The translations under genes and the position numbers were made by a program. A stretch of 64,000 bases of DNA from Purshia tridentata (lineage: Eukaryota > Streptophyta > Magnoliopsida > Rosales > Rosaceae), in NCBI GenBank assembly GCA_003254885.1, contig QANT01004266.1, positions 39,016 through 103,015 on the forward strand. The letters are read 5' to 3'. This document shows, piece after piece, positions 44,722 through 56,955 of this stretch (positions within the stretch are counted from its first letter, which is position 1; the number at the start of each line of letters is the position of its first letter). Under the pieces are notes generated by a model, which worked only from the letters and a program-made list of their open reading frames with translations, was not told the DNA's origin and ran no database searches.

Positions 44722-46079
44722 TGTAAAGGCCCGCACTCTCCTAGGTAATTTTTAAGTGGGACTCAGAGTTGATTTTTGGTTCTAGTAAGATTTTAATTTT
44801 GACATTGGGTCTGTTAGGAAGGCCTTGAGCTCACAGGTTCGTCGACACGCGGCATGGATCGTTTACAACCACGGTTAGAAAGTTATGAACGTGACAAGTG
44901 ACTCAAAAGTTGACTTTTTAAATTACTCGGATTTCAAATTTGACTTTGACATGGTTGCGTAGAGCTCGACTCCACAAGTTCATAGACACGTAGCATGCGT
45001 CGTTTGGAGTTATGGTTTGAGAAATACGGAGGTTTAAAGTGAGGGGCAAACTTGTAATTATGGTGAAATGGCTTTTAAAATTCCAGAAATTTCTAGAAGG
45101 GTCTCTCTCTCTCCTTTATCTCTCGCATAGCCCCCTAGCCCGACATCTCTTTCTCCCTCTCTTCCGACTCTCCAGCCACCAGCCAGCGATTTCAGCCCCT
45201 TCTCCCGCCGCCTCTAGCTCTCTCTTCTCTCTCCCAAGCTCTCTTTCTCCTCCTTTGTGCGAGCGACTGTAGCCCAGTCTTCCCATTTTCAGCCAGTTTT
45301 CGGCCAAACCCACGCGCCGGCGTACTCCCCTGGTGCCGACGGCTTCCCCTAGCCACCTCCCTCGCCGGCCGTCGCTCTCATGCGCAGCTTCGAGCTCGAG
45401 AAGCCCAGTTGCACCGCGAGTTCCTCAACCGATTCCGGCCGTTTTCGGCCACGGTTGACTTAAGTTTTTGGTTGTAGTGGTCGAGCTAAAGACGTCGAGG
45501 CAATCTAGTTAGCTTGGGTATTTGTAGGCGCTTAGCTATTCTTGTAAATTTTATTTTCTTAGTGAATTTGTAGCGCGGCTCTGATAACCTAATGAATACT
45601 TATTTAATTGGTTTTGAACCTTGGGTCGGAGACCCCTTGTTTGTGGTAGAGGTGTTGTGTTTAGAAGTGCTTTTGCAGGTCTTTTTGGAAAGGGTTAGTC
45701 CAATTTCAGGAGAGGTTCTGTCGAATTTTCGGTAGGATTTTCCTTGATATTGGATTCCCACAGGATTACTCCGAATTTCAGGGTGGAATTTGGGGCCTGT
45801 CCTGTCAATTCAAACCCAGTGCACCTTTGGTTGGGTACAGGGTTTGTTTTGCAGGTTAAGCAGGCTGAGGCGGCGGTGGAGAGAAGACGAGGCAGTGGGA
45901 CCAGCAGCGTTTTTGAAACTTGTTTTTACACCTTGGTTTTATGTAAAGGGTTTTGTAAATTACAGTTGTCTTCAATAAATTATTTTATATTCATGGCTCA
46001 CAGTTTTAAGAAAAGATTTGGCAGTTCTAGCTTTCAGGTTTCAGTTGTTTTTTACATACCCGAGGGTCGGGGCGTGACA
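44722..46079 (+). repeat. 3' LTR, family B body plus family A end
   Basis: 44722-45807 matches the 5' LTR (TGTAAAGGCCCGCACTC...CCTGTCCTGTCA). 45808-46079 does not; it matches the last 290 bp of family A (29740-30032): CAGTGCACC..TGGTTGGGT.CAGGGTT, GAGAGAAGACGAGGCAGTGGG, TTCATGGCTCACAGTTT and CCCGAGGGTCGGGGCGTGACA-like terminus. The TSD follows the A-type end. Confidence 0.8.
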
Positions 46080-46084
46080 TGATA

Positions 46085-47829
46085 TTAACTTTTGCAACAC
46101 CTATTGAGATAATTTTAGATGACCTAAGAGGAAAGTGTCCTATAAGTGGACCTTGGGTTTCGAACCCCTAAATTTCCAGAAGCAGTTGTATGGTCAAGTA
46201 GCCCATAAGGCGGTTACATTTCAATTATTGTACAACCATAAATAGATTCTCTTGCTACTTTGGTTAGAGGTAGTAGGTCCAATTACAGGTATTGGTCATT
46301 GGTAATGTTCTCTTGAACTTGGATTTTTATTGGAAGCTTCTGAACTATTTTTCACAGTTATGAATTATGAAAGATGTATGAGCATTGTATCTGTGGTTTT
46401 CTTCTCAAAATAAATTGGCATTGGTATTTTTTTGTGACCCATTTTGAATTGTTTTTCATTGAAGGTATATAGTAAATATTTGAATTTACTATTTTTAAAC
46501 CTACTTAGGGTGCCCTGAGGGGAAGATATGAATTTATGTGATGTTTACCCCTTATTGTACTTCTTTTAGTGTAGACTCTCCTCCTATTGACGATCTTGAT
46601 TGATCTGAGCGGCGTGACACTTAATCTTATGTAACATCTGGTAGGTCTTGTTTTCATAGTTCTTGTTGGCTTCACGTCATAATCTTGCTTCATGTCATAA
46701 TCTATCCTTTAGTTTGTTCTTATTCTTGTTTGTAACTATTTTGAACATTGGTTATCTACGTCTTAGGGTACCTTAGGGGAAATTCTACTTTGGCTACGAG
46801 TATTATTATCTCTTGAGATCCTTAAAGGCGAGTGCCACTATGACCTACCTCGATTTTGGGTCATGACAGATAAGCTTCTAATGATGTTATGGAATAAAAT
46901 AAGTTCAAAAGTATGATAATTTTAGAACTATGATAATTTCAGAAGTAACAAAGTGATGCCTTACAAAATTGTCACAATAATAATGATCATAGATGTCTTA
47001 GGTCAACATGGTTCGTTGGGCCTTTGCTCTATGTGTTCGATATCTTCACAAATCTTAATGACTCTTGCATAGGTGATTACCCTAGTTTATCTAGGAACAT
47101 GCAACAAATCATGATGATTCTTGCATGGGTGATTGGTTTATCTAGGAAATTGCATGTTAACTTATTAGAGAATGCCCAAGAAGCTCCCAATATATGCATA
47201 AGGAGGGTATAATGCTAAAAGAGAATGGCCAAAACTTTCGATAGTCAAACTTTATGTATGTGTTCATATTGAATTGCATGTCACCATATTAGTTGTTCTC
47301 TTTTGATAGATGGTGGATTCTAATGCTTGACAATGCCATGAAGTATGTGTACGTGTGTGTGAGTTTGTGTATGTGTGTGTGTGTGCATTTTAACCTAAAT
47401 CCTAAACCCCCTATTTGTGTGTGTGAGTTATGGATAAGTTGAATTGGTTTGATGCATGTTTACTTATTCCCTGTGGGATTGACCTCGTAGTTGCAAGTTT
47501 TGCTGCTTTGTGATTTGTGCACTTGCAAGTAAACTTGGAATTGAGTTAATTAATTCATTCAAGTAAACAGCAACATCTATTTAATATTTTGGGTTTTTCT
47601 GAGTAGTCTTGTTTGATTCTTCTATAAGGTTAATTAATCTTTTGGTCTATTTTAAAATCTTGGGATTTGATTTATGCAGAACATTTAATGTTCAAAAAAT
47701 GTTTTACATGAAGTTGGAGTATGGAAATTATAATGTTAAAAAGAATTGTGTTGGTTATAAGTGTAATGATATCAAGGTGTTGGGATTATGGAACTCGATG
47801 GATTTGTAGATATCCATATACATTTATTT
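46085..47829. other. Unassigned; old LTR end and (GT)n repeat
   Basis: No gene. GATTTTGGGTCATGACA at about 46851-46867 looks like a decayed gypsy LTR terminus. A GT-rich microsatellite lies at 47345-47386. Short open frames (for example 47609-47809) carry no recognisable domain. Confidence 0.4.
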
Positions 47830-48839
47830 ATTGTTTTTCTGGATTTCAAACTACCCTTTCAGTACTCACTGGCTTATCAAATTGGATAAGTCTTTAGAAC
47901 CTATCACGGGACATACATAGGCTTTGGACTGTATGTCGTGACACTTAGCCCTTTGGGGATGACTCTGTGAGATCTTTAGTTTGGTCAGACTTGTATGATG
48001 AATTATAAGGACTCTACAAGACCCTTTTGTTTGGTTGTGCTCGTATGATGGCTTACCATGGCTCTATGAGTACCTTGAGTTTGGTTAGACTCGTAGAACA
48101 AGTTAATGGCCTTGAGAGTGTGTCGAGTTGGTTGGGCTCATATGATGGTTTACTGCGGATAACTGATTGGATGTAAGCTTTTTGAACAAATTATACATAT
48201 TTATTTTAAAACCCCATTATTTATCATTCAAAATTTTTTTTATCAACTTGTGACTTAATTGCAAATGCTTATAAGGATTTATTTATTTCTAATGCATTAC
48301 ATTCATCGATTTGAGATGATTTCGATTTGGATTTATTCAACTGAGTTTTAAAACTGGGGGATTTCAAAGAGTGATTGGGAGGTCTTAGAGCAAGCTTGTA
48401 TTTAAATAATTTTGAATTGTTAACTTGTTCCCAAATAATTATCGTTCTTTATCTCACGTTTTAATTTCTTTGTGTTGTTTTAATGTCCCTCCAAGTAGTA
48501 GCGGTGGTACAGTCGAGCCAAGTCACGTCGAAGCTTTTTCATAATTTTATCACTCTTCTAGGTCTTGTTTTTTCATTATTTATCATAAATTTGTAGTATA
48601 GCTCTAAATACTTATTTTGGACATGTGAACGGTTGGATATTGAACTTTTTTGGGTAAGAGACTCTTTGTTATATTTGGAAAGTTGTTGTTTGTTTATAAG
48701 TGTCCTTTACATGTTTTTATAAATGGGTTAGTCCAATTTTCAGGGAGTTTTACCGAATTTTTGGTAGGATTTTCCTTGATATTAAATTTCCACAGAATCA
48801 CTCTTGGTTCCGAGGTGGAATTTGGGGTGGGTTCTATCA
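47830..48839 (+). mobile_element. Truncated gypsy LTR, family D
   Basis: The right end GGTTCTATCA at 48839 and the block CCGAATTTTTGGTAGGATTT match the other LTRs; the 5' part is missing or unrecognisable, so the left limit is approximate. The conserved stem-loop is at 47911-47936, with arms ACATACA/TGTATGT. After CCCTTTGGGG come about four ~50-bp tandem units of the TTTGGTTGGGCTCATATGATG type, unlike the minisatellites of the other LTRs. Confidence 0.65.
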
Positions 48840-51659
48840 ATTTCTCCAAATCCTTATACATGAGATTTCAATGCCTTCACAGTGACCATTGGATTGGCTG
48901 TATTTGATCTAACAAATAAGAATAAAAAACAAGGCTTACAGGTAGCCTTTCTCCTCAATTTGATGAGAGAGAAAGTAAGTTGGAGGAAAGAGCCACTACA
49001 CGACGAGAGGCCTTACAAGGCTGAGACTTCATGCCACAATTTTTGTTTTCTACAAACAAATTGCTTCACTTTACAAATGAATTCATAAAGGACACCTAAC
49101 CACGACAACAGAGCTCAACCACAAATTACAAAACCATCACCACATTTCTCTTCTTTTTATGCTGTGCTTTCATCCATCACCTACAATTCAAGGTATGGAT
49201 TTAAGGATTTCACACTTTGGGTATGGCATGGTCTTGAAATGTTTTCCATTTAATTTGTGGATTTGGCTTAAAATTGGTATCCAGGTTTAGGAACAAGTGG
49301 CTGGTTTTGTTAATTTTTCAATTTCAAGGTACAGGTTTAGGAATTTCACACTTTGGCTTAAAATTATTATTGACGTTTTCCCATTTCAATTTGAGTTGAA
49401 ATGGCCATCCTCCTAATTCTTTGGTTGAGTTGGCCTCATAATTAGGATACTGCTACATCATCCTTGTAATCTTACCAATTTATACAACTTCCAGATGGGT
49501 CATGCATATGCAATGCAGATACAATGGCCCTTAAACTTTTAGAATTTTTTCAATTTTTGTAACTAAATTTTTTCTGAATCATTATTTATCCTAATAATAT
49601 ATTCAAAATTAATTATTTCAAATTTAATGTAGAATGTACCTTTTTGTTAAATAATACTAGTAGGAGAGCTTCCAAAATAGACTTAGCTACTGTCAAGACC
49701 AAAGACATTTAATGAATGCAAGTTTGTGAATGAACTTGAGATAAATGGTGGCTATGATATTTTTGTTATTTTTTCCATTTACATGTCATGATCCCTATAT
49801 ATTATATGCACATGTGGGGTTAAGTAAAATATCGACCACCCAAAGCCTTTCAAAGACTTAGGACTCTGCAAACTTATTGCATGAGGAAACTTGGCATGAA
49901 GCCCTTCATCTATAGAAAGTATGCGAAATTGCTGGTTGTGAAATTTTTTTTGATGTTTTCTCATTTAGTTTGAGAATTTGAATTGAAATTGCTATTCGGG
50001 TTTATGATTTTATGGTTGGTTTTAGTACAATAATGGGTAGTCTTTTGTCCGTTCATTTGGCTTAAAACAGTCATTTTCCCATTGCTAATTTTTAGTTTGT
50101 TAGTTGTGCAAAATATAATTCATGATTGCATGTCCAAACTTGATTGGCAAATAGTATATTGTATTGACTAGTATGAGAATGCAATTTTTCTTTCATCTAT
50201 AGAGAATGGAGTGTAATGGATAGTTCATGAATTGTTTACTTAAAAAGATCTTTATTTTGCAAGAGGGAGACATGTATACCGTTGGTGATAGATTTGCTCC
50301 AATATGTGCACCCCACAAAGCTCAGAATGTCCTTCCCCTTTCTACCCCAAATCAGAATTTGTCTCGATTTAGTAATATTTTGCGGAAAGTTTGAGTCTCT
50401 TGTCATTGTATATATAGGATGATGGCATGGACATTGATCCTATGAGCGATTTGAGTAGTGAGGCTGAGAGAAAGCTCGGACAACTAGTTTTAGAGAGGTA
50501 TTTGTATTCTTTTATGTGGTCAAAGCTTTTGTTGTTATTTAGTTGGAGTAGCAGCTTTTATTGTTTGCAAAAGATTTTCACTTGGATTTATATTAGAGGT
50601 GGAACATTGAGTTCTTCATGCTGGACCGCTTTCCTTTGACTGTCAAGCCATTTTACATAATGCCTGATCAAAAAATTTAGTATAGTCACTCATTTGATGT
50701 TTACATGCGAGGTAAATCATCATTGGTTCTATATGCGTTGTGTATAATATGAATCTGATTGTGCATTTCATTGCATCCTTGATCAAGTAAGAAGATTCTA
50801 ACTGGAGGAGAGCGTATTAGTCAATTACAATTAGTAGAGCAACGGGCAAATACATGTGGTGTGAACTTGAGCACAATGACTAGCTATGTCGACTCTTTTA
50901 GGTATGGTAACTCATGACTCATGACTCATGACTCATGGACATGAATTCTATTCATTATAAATTGTAATGAATTAGGAGCTGGGTCTTATAACAGATATGG
51001 TGTACGCACCCACGGTGGATTCGGTGCTGGGCTGAATAGTGTTGTGATGCTGATTTTGGGCCTTGATAACATAAGGAAAGCATCCATGTTCCCATGTGAT
51101 CCTTGTAGGCTAATATAGAGGTCAGGTTTATGTTTTGTAAATGTTGGCTATTTTTCTAGAATGAATGATCAGGGTGTTTTGAACAATACGTAGAATCTAA
51201 TAGGGAGATTTTAATTTTAAACAAAAATAAAGTACGTTGAAAGACATTTGGTGAAATTTAGTAATTTTGAGTTGGGAATTTGACATAGAAAAATCATAGT
51301 AAATGGGCTTCTATTATCGCTAAACTACAAAGAGTAATAAGATGCGTTTTCTTCAAAGAACCAAATTCAATACAGTTATTAGTTATAGTGGTAGGGCCCA
51401 CGTGGCACAAACCCTTCCAAACTATCAGTTCTTCTATGGCCTTCCCCACGATAGTGGAAGGCATGGGCAACTAATTTTCTGACACATATTACGGGGATAA
51501 GTTATGAGCAACTAACTGAATATAACTTTTTAGATTTCGAATTCTTGACACTAGAAGAAGTAGAAAGTTTTACAAAGATTATGCCTTGGCGATGACAGAC
51601 AGTATGCGGTGACAGATAAATTAAGTAGTAGAGGTGACAAGTAAGGTGAAAGAGTTAAG
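48840..51659. other. No gene called; degenerate exon-like stretches
   Basis: Two coding-like blocks end at GT donors: 50424-50497 (MDIDPMSDLSSEAERKLG..) and about 50788-50899 (LTGGERISQLQLVEQRANTC.. ending YVDSFR). They may be exons of a host gene or pseudogene that I do not recognise; no initiator or later exons could be joined. ACTCATG is repeated four times at 50909-50937. Repeated motifs (TTTCACACTTTGG, GGCTTAAAATT) occur at 49190-49420. Confidence 0.3.
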
Positions 51660-52904
51660 AAGTACATAAACTCACCGAATAAGAAGCGATATCTCAGGGG
51701 GCATCACAGGTCTAATTGTCCAATAGCATTCTACATTGGGAAATATAGGAAAACTAATTCTTATACTGTGAAGACATTCTATGTGGTACAGAACCACCCA
51801 CTTGCAATATCATGCGAGGCTCCTCTAATCAAATAACATTGCTCCGTCCCAAATGCAGATCTTGCTCACTTCAATGCGAGGTGTATCAATTAGAATGTGC
51901 CAAATATGCAAATACATGGTTGACCAAGTAAGAGGGTACAATAATGTTGGTTACACGATGAAAGATTTGTACAATAAGGTGAATGGTAGACGCCCAGAAA
52001 TCCTTTTTAAGGGTGACATTGAAGCTACATTTGCATACTTGAATGGGAAAGTCATCAGTGACCCCAAACTATTTTGTAAGTTTAGCGCGCAAGAAGAAAA
52101 CACATTGGTAAACTTGTTTTGAAGAGACTTATATGCTCTAGTGGGTTACACTTTTTTTGGAAATGTTCTGTTTTTTGATAGTACTTAAAAAACAAATTAT
52201 TATGGGAAGCCTCTAATGTTGTTTGTGGGTGCAAATAATCATTTATGAAGTACAATTTTGGATGTGTAGTACTTGGGGATGAGACCAAGGAGACATACAT
52301 GTGGTTATTGGAGACCTTCATATCTTCCAAGAGGGACAAGCAGCTTAAGTTGATAATTACCGATGGAGCCCTTGCTGTGTGCAATGTCATAGAGACAGTT
52401 CTTCTTGGGGTTCCACATTGTCTATGTGGATGGCACATCACGAAGAATTTAACACACAACTTGAAAGACACACACTTGATTAAGGCTTTTAGGCGATATC
52501 TGTGGACCTTTGAAATGCTATGGACGAGTATGGTTGAAAAACTTGGTGAATCTGAGTGGTTGAAGAATTTGTATGAGATTCATCACAAATGGACCAAATT
52601 ATACTGTACACAACATTTTTGAGGTAGAATTTATAGCACGCAACAATGTGAGTGCATGAATAATTTTTTCAAGGAATTTTTCGAGAGTGGTCTGAAGTTG
52701 TTAGAAGTTATCGCAGTTATTCACATGGGGTCAGTACACTTGAGAAATATATATGTGTTTGAAGATTTTAGGATAATGAATTCGCAACAAGTGCTAACTC
52801 ATCCTAATGCATTGGAGCTGCATGCAGCAAACTTGTACACTGACAAAGTGTTTAGGTTAGTTAGAGAGGAGATATATAAGGTTGCTTCACTTGTGACCGC
52901 GTAG
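51660..52904 (+). pseudogene. FAR1/FHY3-like or Mutator-like transposase remnant
   Basis: Fragments of one protein in order: a FAR1-type DNA-binding-like stretch (about 51690-51840, ending VVQNHPLAIS), a linker with VRGYNNVGYTMKDLYNKV, a MULE transposase core (VLFFDST.KTNYYGKPLMLFVGAN, GCVVLGDETKETYMWLLETF, ITDGALAVCNVI, and PHCLCGWHITKNL), then a tail with CECMNNFFKEF. The last block keeps the D and the CxxH-like features seen in MULE/FAR1 cores. Several stops and shifts (for example near 52122, 52193 and 52621) break it, and the SWIM zinc finger is missing. It could be a dead MULE or a dead FRS gene; no TIRs were seen. Confidence 0.75.
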
Positions 52905-52924
52905 CTTATACCATTTTCCAAACG

Positions 52925-54345
52925 TTCTCCAATAACAAATAAATTGAGATGTTGTTGACCCAAAACGCTTCCACTCAAACCAAGGTTAGAAACCTGCTTA
53001 ACTAGAGTCTAAATTCACCTCAAAAATCATTTTTCTCCAAATTCCTCAAATTAACCATTCTAAACCACAATTGAAGGTTTCTAAGTTTGGAATTTAATTT
53101 AAAACCACCTCAAATTATCACCCAAAATCAAAGATTCCAATAGACTTAACATGGTTTCCAAATCCCTATTTCCCAAGTTTCTAACTTCTCACAATAATTC
53201 CTTAATTCAAATTCCAATTCACTCCTATTCTATACCATAACCACCAATTGCACCATAGAACTTTTAATTATCCTCAATTAAACAAGAATCTGAATTGGCA
53301 TAATCTCCCAAAAATCCAAGTTCCAAAATCCTCAAAATCAAACAATCAAACAAGTCCTAAATCACCCCAAATCCATACTTAATCTCACAATTACACAAAA
53401 CAACCAACAATTTCGCCCAACCATGGCCAAATCCGAAATGGGTCCCAAACCCCCAAATTCCAACTTCCAATTTCCATCAACTTTCCTTTAAATTCCTCAC
53501 TCTAACCTTCAATTGGTAATTCCTATGAGTGATTATTACTCAAACCAACCTCAAAACACCACCCAAAAATCAGTTTCTAAGGGAACCCGAAATGGGTGTT
53601 AAACCCCAAATTTCAATCTTCAACAATCGTTAAAATTTAATGCATCAAAACTAAGAGGAATGGAAGTTCTTACCTAGATAAGAAAAGCCCCACAAAAACC
53701 TTGAAGGTTAGGGGGAAGACTTGGCCAGAAATTGGAGGAAAAGCCGACGGGTCTGTGGTGCTTTTGGGCCATTTTCACCCGTACAGGTAGCTGAGCTGGC
53801 TGGAGGAGCAGCTGGAGAGGCTGGTCGGCGGCTGGAGGTGTCGCCGGAGGGGCTGGGTCAGCCGGAATGGCTGGGTGGTCGCGCGAAGTGGAGAAGGAAG
53901 GGGAAGAAGATGACCTGCGGGTCTGGGGGTGTTGGCTGCGCGTGGGAAGAAATAAGGGGGAGGGGAAATTTTCAGAAATTTCTGGAATATTAAATGCCAC
54001 TTCACCCAATTTACAAGTTTGCCCCTCACTTTAAACCTCCGTATTTCTCAAACCGTAGCTCCAAATAACGCATGCTACGTGTCTACGGACTCGTGGAGTC
54101 GAGCTCTATGCAACCATGTGAAAGTCAACTCCGCAATCCTAGTAATTTGAAAAGTCAACCATGGGGTCTTTTATCACGTTCTTAACTTTCTAACCGTAGC
54201 TATAAACGACCCATGCCGCGTGTCGACAAATTCGTGAGCTTAAGACCTTCCTAACGGACCAAAGGTCAAAGCTAAAATCTTACTAGAACCAAAAGTCAAC
54301 TTTGGGCCTTATTAGAATTTACTTAAAAAGATACGGGTCTTTACA
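52925..54345 (-). mobile_element. Truncated gypsy LTR (5' part), family C-like
   Basis: On the minus strand it starts TGTAAAGACCCGTATC at 54345 and contains the AACCGTAGCT and GTGTCTACGGACTCG type leader motifs common to all these LTRs, then a GC-rich zone (53740-53940). Its far part matches 33000-33100 of the family C LTR (AGAAACCTTCAATTGTGG). The 3' half is missing; it abuts the transposase remnant. Confidence 0.7.
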
Positions 54346-54975
54346 TGTGCGTTGTAATTGGCATATTCTTAGGACAAAACTTGAGTTGTAAATCGCCTTA
54401 GAGTCCTTAGAGAGTGTTTTTGAGTGTTTAAGCAAATCAAGTGAGTTCAAATGTTTCAAGGGAGTTCGAATTCTCTCAAGTGTCTCAAGTTCGATGATGA
54501 TGCACGTTGTCAAACGGTAAGTTGCACTTCATGCAACTCATATAGGTTAGTTACTTAGGTTTGAGTTGTGAGGTACCAAAATGTGTTTAAAATATTGTTT
54601 TGTGCGTTTTGCCTCACTCTGATCGATCAACCCTTGTGCTTGACTGGTGCCTATATGTTGGTTTGAGAGTGTTGGCCATTGCCAATCTCCAACCAGTCAA
54701 AGGTTTCTCCTGACCAATCGGAGCGTTGATCTCAGCTTTTTTATTTTGCAATTTTAATTGTTTTGAAAGCATGTTTTAAGTTACCTTATTGGGTTAAAAT
54801 ATCTTTTTAAGCTCTGACTTGTGTCCTATATAAACTTATGTTTAAAACCATTTTAGGTAGGGGGTTATAATTATTACTCATTGAGATTTTGAGATTTAGG
54901 GTTTTGAGAGAAAAACTTTAGTGAGGTTGGGGTATTCATAGAGATAGATTTTCAATCGATTGTTCTATATTGAAT
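54346..54975 (+). mobile_element. Possible copia LTR fragment
   Basis: Read on the plus strand it has features of Sirevirus-like LTRs: repeats of the GACCAATCGGAGCG / CTGATCGATCAACCC kind, a TATATAA at about 54828, and a TTGAGATTTAGGGTTTTGAGAG tract-like stretch. Termini are not seen, so this is weak. Confidence 0.3.
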
Positions 54976-55851
54976 CTATTGAAATGCTTCCAAGGAACGA
55001 GTAGTCCCAAGGAGTCGTTTCCGAGCAAAGGTTTCGTTGACTTGAACATCCAGTGATGGTACAGTCTTGACACCATGGCGCGCACAAAGTAGATGAATGA
55101 GTAGCGGGAAAATCAAGGTTCCCTTATGAGCACGGCCATGACCAAAAGTCTTGGCACATATGGAATCGAAAATGATGAAACCAAAAGGAATGGGATCTCG
55201 GTGAAGAAGGCTCATCATTAGTCGAATCTGGTCCTCGGATGGGTGAGAATTATGGGATGTGGGAATTAGATTATGGCGAACAAAATCCCACAGACACCGA
55301 TGAAAGGGTTAAAATTCAGATTTCTCAACCAAAGACCCATCCTTCAAGGGGACGAAAGGATCCACATAAACCTCATCTTGAAAATCATGCACGGAGTATT
55401 GTGAAGAGACCTCAAGATAATGATTGTAATCAGCCCGAGTGCAATGGGCAAGACCAAGAACACGACAAATTTCACTTGGACAAAAAAACACATCAGAATT
55501 TCTCACAAAGACATAGAAGCTATTTCTAGCAATTTTATTGGGGAAATTAGCATAAAATTCTTGCACTATGGTGAGATTATAATTCTGGACAGATTTTGGA
55601 AGGTCGTTAAGTGAGGACAATTGGTAATGACGAAAGAAAGGGTACAACTCACTGAAGAGACGGAGAGAGAACTCCTCAAGGCGATAATGTCGTTCGGTTA
55701 CCACTGTCCGGCGACACACTTGCCGGAAAAATCTCTTGTCCCACTTGTGCGGAAACCGATTCACGCCATCAATGAAATCGGAGGCTTCACAGTCCTCCTT
55801 AGTGGACTTGGAGCGACGGCTTCGGCTCGGAACTATGCTGGAAGACGCCAT
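54976..55851 (-). pseudogene. Plant-transposon-protein domain ORF with one nonsense codon
   Basis: Starts MASSSIVPSRSRRSKSTK at 55851 and stays in one frame to 54976, interrupted only by TAA at 55309-55311 (291 codons in all). The middle has the pattern of the 'putative plant transposon protein' family: VQEFYANFPNKIARNSFYVF, SEICRVLGL, and later RHNLIPTSHNSHPSEDQIRL with FPLLIHLLCARHGV. The biochemical role of the family is unknown to me. It lies 1.1 kb downstream of the copia pol on the same strand, the place of an env-like ORF in Sireviruses, but no membrane segment or coiled coil is evident. A CT-rich leader precedes it (55852-55980, minus strand). Confidence 0.6.
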
Positions 55852-56955
55852 GGAGGCGGGTCTCGGTGAAGGAGCAAGGAGATAGAGAGAGAGGGAAAGA
55901 GAGTAATGAGCGGCGTAAAGAAGAACTAGGAGAGAGACCTAGAGAAAAAGAAGAGACCAAGAAGAAGAAATTACAGGCCTAAAAGAATGGGCCAAAAAAA
56001 ATTTTTTTTAAAAAATGGGCCCAAGCAAAAGCAGCCCAAGGTACACTTGGGAGTAGAAAAAAAATAAAACAGGCCCTAAACACAATGGAACAAAAGATCA
56101 TCCCCAAAAAAAAATCTGAGGCCCAAAATAAATAAGCTGAAAAGAAGGAAAAGAAGAGCCAACTCTCTATATCTAATGCTTCCAACAAAAGAAAGAAGAT
56201 CAAATTTAATAAACAGTGAATGTCACTTAAATAAAATGCAAGAGCATCAAAATTGTTACCATGATTGAGCATATTTGGGAAAGGGAGAAGCCAACATGAT
56301 AAGCTAGAATGTCCTTTAATAAGAAAGCATGAGAAATAAAAGATTGAATAATTGAACAATGCTTAAGGACGAAGGAAAATGAAACTCTTATTTTGATAAG
56401 AAATCAAGCAAAGACTTCCAAACAAAAAACAACCCATGACAAGACAAAATTTTATTTTTTTGTTTTTTTGTTTTTTTGTTTTTTTAAAGATCTTGAAAAA
56501 TCTGAATTTTAGCATCCATTGAATTCCATACCTTATCTTGGTGGTCTCATTTTGTGACTCTTTACCCTAATGCATCAAAAACACTTTATCACTCCCTAGG
56601 GCCGTGACTTCTTTGGTTACACTTCTTGAACAATTTGTTGTTTAGTTCAAATGAGAAAGAGTTTGAAAATAAATGATCACATGAAACTTTATGAAAATAA
56701 GAGAAGAATTTCTCTTTAATCATTGTTAAATCAAACCATCTTTACTTTGACATGATTAATCAAATGAAGGAATAGTCTAAGCAAACAAGTGTCAAGAGTA
56801 GGGATTATGCTCAAAATCAAGGTCACAATTATGCTGAAAGTCAGTTAGAGATTAATTTGAAGTGACAAAAACTAAGAAAAGAAGCAATGAAAATGCAACA
56901 AGTGGCCCAATTTTGAAAGGAGATGACTAGGAAGCAATAAGATATAAAAGGAGAG
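55852..56955. other. Leader of the 55851 ORF and copia 3' region
   Basis: No protein called. Minus-strand CT-rich leader at 55852-55980, several poly-A/T runs, and a TTTTTTTG microsatellite at 56451-56487. The rest is the untranslated stretch after the copia RNase H; a PPT and LTR could not be placed. Confidence 0.4.

Larger units (their letters stand above)
41674..46079 (+). mobile_element. Gag-only Tekay/Del-like gypsy element with chimeric 3' LTR
   Basis: TGATA flanks both ends (41669-41673 and 46080-46084). Order: 5' LTR, PBS for initiator tRNA-Met, gag ending at the start of the protease region, a 0.5-kb tail with the AATTTCGAGGATGAAATTTTC motif that ends Tekay pol genes, PPT, 3' LTR. 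Protease, RT, RNase H, integrase and chromodomain are missing, so it would need enzymes from another element. The 3' LTR carries an extra 272 bp of family A LTR end that the 5' LTR lacks. Confidence 0.85.

Noticed and set aside
55309-55869. Plus-strand ORFs opposite the 55851 ORF
   Set aside because: Antisense shadows; the minus strand has the coherent protein.
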